Below, in pieces: positions 6,727 through 8,662 of a DNA stretch of 8,662 bases. The DNA comes from CAZFHP01 sp964519365 (GTDB taxonomy: Bacteria; Babelota; Babeliae; Babelales; RVW-14). The stretch is from contig CAZFHP010000062.1 in the NCBI GenBank assembly GCA_964519365.1, forward strand, positions 1 through 8,662, written 5' to 3'. Each line of letters starts with the position of its first letter. Position 1 is the first letter of the stretch. The translations under genes were made by a program, and so were the position numbers. The notes below the pieces were generated by a model. It was not told the origin of the DNA, ran no database searches, and saw only the letters and a program-made list of their open reading frames with translations.

Positions 6727-6752
6727 TACCTCAAATAATACCTCAAATAATT
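6719..6752 (+). repeat. 12-bp tandem repeat (2.8 copies) over the stop codon of phosphatase gene 2
   Basis: The unit TCAAATAATACC occurs at 6719-6730 and 6731-6742, with a partial third copy from 6743. The first copy includes the last Lys codon and the TAA stop (6724-6726) of phosphatase gene 2. Like the 11-bp duplication at 3292-3312, it looks like slippage at a gene end. Confidence 0.85.
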
Positions 6753-6776
6753 GACCAAATCATAATTTTCTTGCAT

Positions 6777-6806
6777 TTGCCATCGTTATTTATGTACCAG
6801 TAAAAT
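6777..6806 (+). promoter_or_regulatory. Putative sigma-70-type promoter of phosphatase gene 3
   Basis: TTGCCA at 6777-6782 and TAAAAT at 6801-6806 are separated by 18 bases, in the 130-nt gap before phosphatase gene 3 and about 50 bases upstream of ATG 6857. An isolated TTGACC at 6751-6756 lacks a matching -10 at 16-18 bases. Called by eye only. Confidence 0.42.
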
Positions 6807-6840
6807 AGATTCAAGAATAGCTATCTTCATTTTGCTTATT

Positions 6841-6848
6841 GAGGGGAG
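6841..6848 (+). promoter_or_regulatory. Shine-Dalgarno sequence, fixes start of phosphatase 3
   Basis: GAGGGGAG ends 8 bases before ATG 6857. It favours that ATG over the in-frame TTG at 6839, which overlaps it. The ATG start also gives a compact signal peptide. Confidence 0.7.
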
Positions 6849-6856
6849 ATAGGACG

Positions 6857-8077
6857 ATGGGAATACGCACAAAAAAAACTTTCGTTCTTTTGTTTTTCTG
6901 CGCAATAACTTGTCATAAAAATATACAGGCTATGCAGCACATGCAACCCCAGGAAAATTTAAGCATATGCGCGAAGTTCAAACAAAAGCTTGCATGCCTA
7001 AAATCATGTTTTTCGTGTTTAAGCATAAGCGAAAGAGAAGAAAGAGAAGAAAGAGAAGAAGATATCCCCTATGTACAACTTTCAGGAATCGAAACGCACA
7101 CAAAGCCGCAGCTAATGCCTCTTTTCCATGGTACCGGGGCAACACAGGGGCGCAGAAAAATCATGCAAGATGATTACTTCCCACACAGTAAAGAAACACC
7201 ATGGCTCAATACAACAACGCGATTTTATGGCGTATACGATGGGCACGGCCCCATTGGACACTATTGCGCAGAATATGCAGCACAAACACTTCACAAGCAT
7301 ATCCAAAAAAATCTATCGCCAGATCCAGACATAAAAGCTTTAATCTATAACGCTGTCAAAACAGTTGATCACGAATGGTGCGATCATCTTAAACGAATTA
7401 AATCAAGCGGGGGAACAACAGCAGTTTTTGCCTTTTTTGATAAAAACGATTTATACATCGCAAACACAGGGGACTCTCGAGCCGTCGTAGGTGAGGGGAA
7501 AAGAGCAATCCGCGTTTCATGTGATCACACGGCGCAAAACCCAAAAGAACGATCCCGAATAGAAGCAACCACATGTGACAAAAACGGCAAAACAATACGT
7601 GGCTGGGTCAAACAAAACAAACCATACGTATGGTTCATGTTAACACGTTATGTTTCTAACACAGATTATACCATAGAAGCAACGCTGCACCCAGACATAC
7701 GCCTATTCGATCGCCTAGAACCATCTCGTGTTATTGGTGATCCTGAATTTAAACCGTTTGCAATCGCAGACCCATATATTACTTACTACCCATTATCAAA
7801 CGATTCTTCTTTTCTTATTCTTGCAACCGATGGACTTTGGGACGTTATGACAGACCAAGCAGCAGTTGACTTCGTTTGGGCAAAAATAGAACATCATCAA
7901 GAAAAGATAAAGACCAGCCTCATAAAGCCAACACACGAAGAATTTGCCAACATACTGGCACGAGAGCTTGTCGTCGCAAGCATTGATTTACAAGAAATGT
8001 CACGCCAAGATCCTCGCGTAAGCTCTATACATGACAATGTTACAGTAACAATTATCTTGCTCAAAAAAATTTTTTAG
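6857..8077 (+). CDS. Secreted PP2C-family (PPM) Ser/Thr phosphatase, paralogue 3
   Basis: From ATG 6857 this is a 406-aa protein. Its signal peptide has a basic n-region (RTKK), hydrophobic residues 8-17 and likely cleavage after IQA (residue 25). A Cys-containing segment follows (Cys38, 47, 51, 54), then a charged Glu/Arg repeat (59-69) encoded by a 9-bp tandem repeat. PP2C motifs: MQDD with Gln104-Asp105; VYDGHG with Asp128-Gly129, where the usual second Gly is Pro; GGTTA (185-189); ANTGDSRAV (202-210); SCDHT (221-225); EPSRVIGD (288-295); ATDGLWDV with Asp325 and Asp329; and DNVT with Asp393. The 62-residue flap-side segment between DHT and EPSR is the longest of the three complete paralogues. 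Residues 91-134 match paralogue 4 closely (HGT, MQDDYFPH, FYGVYDGHG), so 3 and 4 are sister copies. Expected to be active and exported; host target inferred. Confidence 0.91.
   Translation: MGIRTKKTFVLLFFCAITCHKNIQAMQHMQPQENLSICAKFKQKLACLKSCFSCLSISEREEREEREEDIPYVQLSGIETHTKPQLMPLFHGTGATQGRRKIMQDDYFPHSKETPWLNTTTRFYGVYDGHGPIGHYCAEYAAQTLHKHIQKNLSPDPDIKALIYNAVKTVDHEWCDHLKRIKSSGGTTAVFAFFDKNDLYIANTGDSRAVVGEGKRAIRVSCDHTAQNPKERSRIEATTCDKNGKTIRGWVKQNKPYVWFMLTRYVSNTDYTIEATLHPDIRLFDRLEPSRVIGDPEFKPFAIADPYITYYPLSNDSSFLILATDGLWDVMTDQAAVDFVWAKIEHHQEKIKTSLIKPTHEEFANILARELVVASIDLQEMSRQDPRVSSIHDNVTVTIILLKKIF
7031..7060 (+). repeat. 9-bp in-frame tandem repeat in phosphatase gene 3
   Basis: GAAAGAGAA is repeated at 7031-7039, 7040-7048 and 7049-7057, plus one further GAA. 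Because the unit is three codons, copy changes lengthen or shorten a Glu/Arg linker between signal peptide and catalytic domain without shifting the frame. Confidence 0.9.
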
Positions 8078-8093
8078 AAAAATAACACAAACT

Positions 8094-8122
8094 TTGTACT
8101 TTTTTATTTTTAGCTTTACACT
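8094..8122 (+). promoter_or_regulatory. Weak candidate promoter of phosphatase gene 4
   Basis: TTGTAC at 8094-8099 and TACACT at 8117-8122 have a 17-base spacer and lie in the 101-nt gap before phosphatase gene 4. Both boxes are imperfect. No better -35/-10 pair with acceptable spacing was found in this A/T-rich gap. Confidence 0.25.
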
Positions 8123-8178
8123 ATCAACTCGCTCAAAAAAAATATTTTCACAAAATACATTGCTTTAGAAAGAAGATT

Positions 8179-8662
8179 ATGGCAAAACTTAAAAAAATAA
8201 TACCTACGTTATTACTGCTCTGCGCAACAATAAGTACGAATCTTATTTTTACTATGTCCAAAGCGTTTGATGTACACGAACTCCAAGAAGCAATTGATTC
8301 AATCGAACGACATGAAAATCCATTTGAACTACCACTAACGCTTGTTCATGGTACATGTGCAAGACAAAGCAAACGCTCTTCTATGCAAGATGATTATTTT
8401 CCCCACGCACATCAAAACCCACATTTAGATAAAGACACAAGCTTTTATGGCGTATATGATGGTCATGGAGAGCGTGGGCAAGAAGCTGCAGGCTACGTAG
8501 CACAAAATCTTCATCGTAATCTTCTTTCAAGCAAATTATTAGACATTCAGCCCAGGCTGGCAATTAAACAAGCATTTATAAAAACAGACCAAGGATTTTA
8601 TCGCGGAGATGAAGACGACTATTCGGGTGGAACAACAGCCATTGTTGCGCTTGTTCATCGAC
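8179..8662 (+). CDS. Secreted PP2C-family (PPM) phosphatase, paralogue 4 (3' end beyond window)
   Basis: An open frame from ATG 8179 runs off the right edge after 161 codons with no stop. Its first residues form a good signal peptide: KLKK, hydrophobic residues 7-17 and again 21-25, and probable cleavage after SKA (residue 29). Catalytic motifs then appear in order: MQDDYFP with Gln70-Asp71, FYGVYDGHG with Asp94-Gly95, and GGTTA (150-154). The GD, R-x-x-GD, DGLWD and D-N-x-T motifs would lie beyond the window. Closest relative in the window is paralogue 3 (shared HGT, MQDDYFPH and FYGVYDGHG blocks), though FIKTD (133-137) also recurs in paralogue 1. A weak purine-rich GAAAGAAG lies before the ATG. 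The incomplete state is due to the window edge; nothing suggests a pseudogene. Confidence 0.88.
   Translation, partial: MAKLKKIIPTLLLLCATISTNLIFTMSKAFDVHELQEAIDSIERHENPFELPLTLVHGTCARQSKRSSMQDDYFPHAHQNPHLDKDTSFYGVYDGHGERGQEAAGYVAQNLHRNLLSSKLLDIQPRLAIKQAFIKTDQGFYRGDEDDYSGGTTAIVALVHR

Noticed and set aside
6857..6934. Lipoprotein signal in phosphatase 3 (AITC near residue 19)
   Set aside because: Thr at the position before Cys does not fit the lipobox, and a normal IQA cleavage site follows a few residues later.
8381..8563. 60-aa antisense frame at the right edge
   Set aside because: It lies opposite the clearly conserved start of phosphatase 4, so it is a shadow.

Overview
The window carries eight protein-coding genes, all on the + strand, in an AT-rich (roughly 38-40% G+C by eye), tightly packed bacterial sequence. 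No rRNA, tRNA, CRISPR array, transposase or integrase is visible. The mix of a MacAB-type envelope ABC transporter, a Sec-signalled protein with two eukaryote-style C2H2 zinc fingers, and a tandem family of Sec-signalled eukaryote-style PP2C phosphatases suggests a Gram-negative-type bacterium living inside a eukaryotic (probably protist) host. Candidatus Dependentiae/Babeliae (TM6) is my best guess from gene content and style; Legionella-, Chlamydia- or Rickettsia-like groups cannot be excluded from sequence alone.

Layout. 1-175: leader with weak dyads and a likely promoter. 176-3300: three-gene operon encoding a membrane-fusion/adaptor protein, an ATPase with every ABC motif, and a MacB/FtsX-type permease, with gaps of only 16 and 13 nt. 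3332-4183: a gene 31 nt downstream of the permease, probably co-transcribed with it. It encodes a signal peptide, an acidic segment, an Arg/Gln/Ala-rich repetitive tract and two perfect C2H2 fingers. 4319-8662: four consecutive PP2C (PPM) phosphatase paralogues. The first three are complete (403, 341 and 406 aa); the fourth runs off the right edge after 161 codons. Each phosphatase has its own intergenic region of about 100-170 nt. Believable sigma-70-type promoters precede the first three and a weaker candidate precedes the fourth, so they look like separately transcribed tandem duplicates rather than one operon.

How they may work together. The sequence shows five consecutive genes with export signals and eukaryote-like domains next to an envelope export pump. 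Phosphatase domains outside the cytoplasm of a bacterium have no obvious bacterial substrate, so host phosphoproteins are the natural guess. The zinc-finger protein could act on host nucleic acid. The MacAB-like pump could move Sec-exported proteins or an unrelated compound across the outer envelope. These functional links are inference.

Small-scale features: a 57-bp GC-rich imperfect palindromic element in the 5' leader of the second phosphatase gene; short tandem duplications over two stop codons (11-bp unit at 3292, 12-bp unit at 6719); an in-frame 9-bp repeat in the third phosphatase; and strong Shine-Dalgarno sequences only before phosphatase genes 1 and 3.
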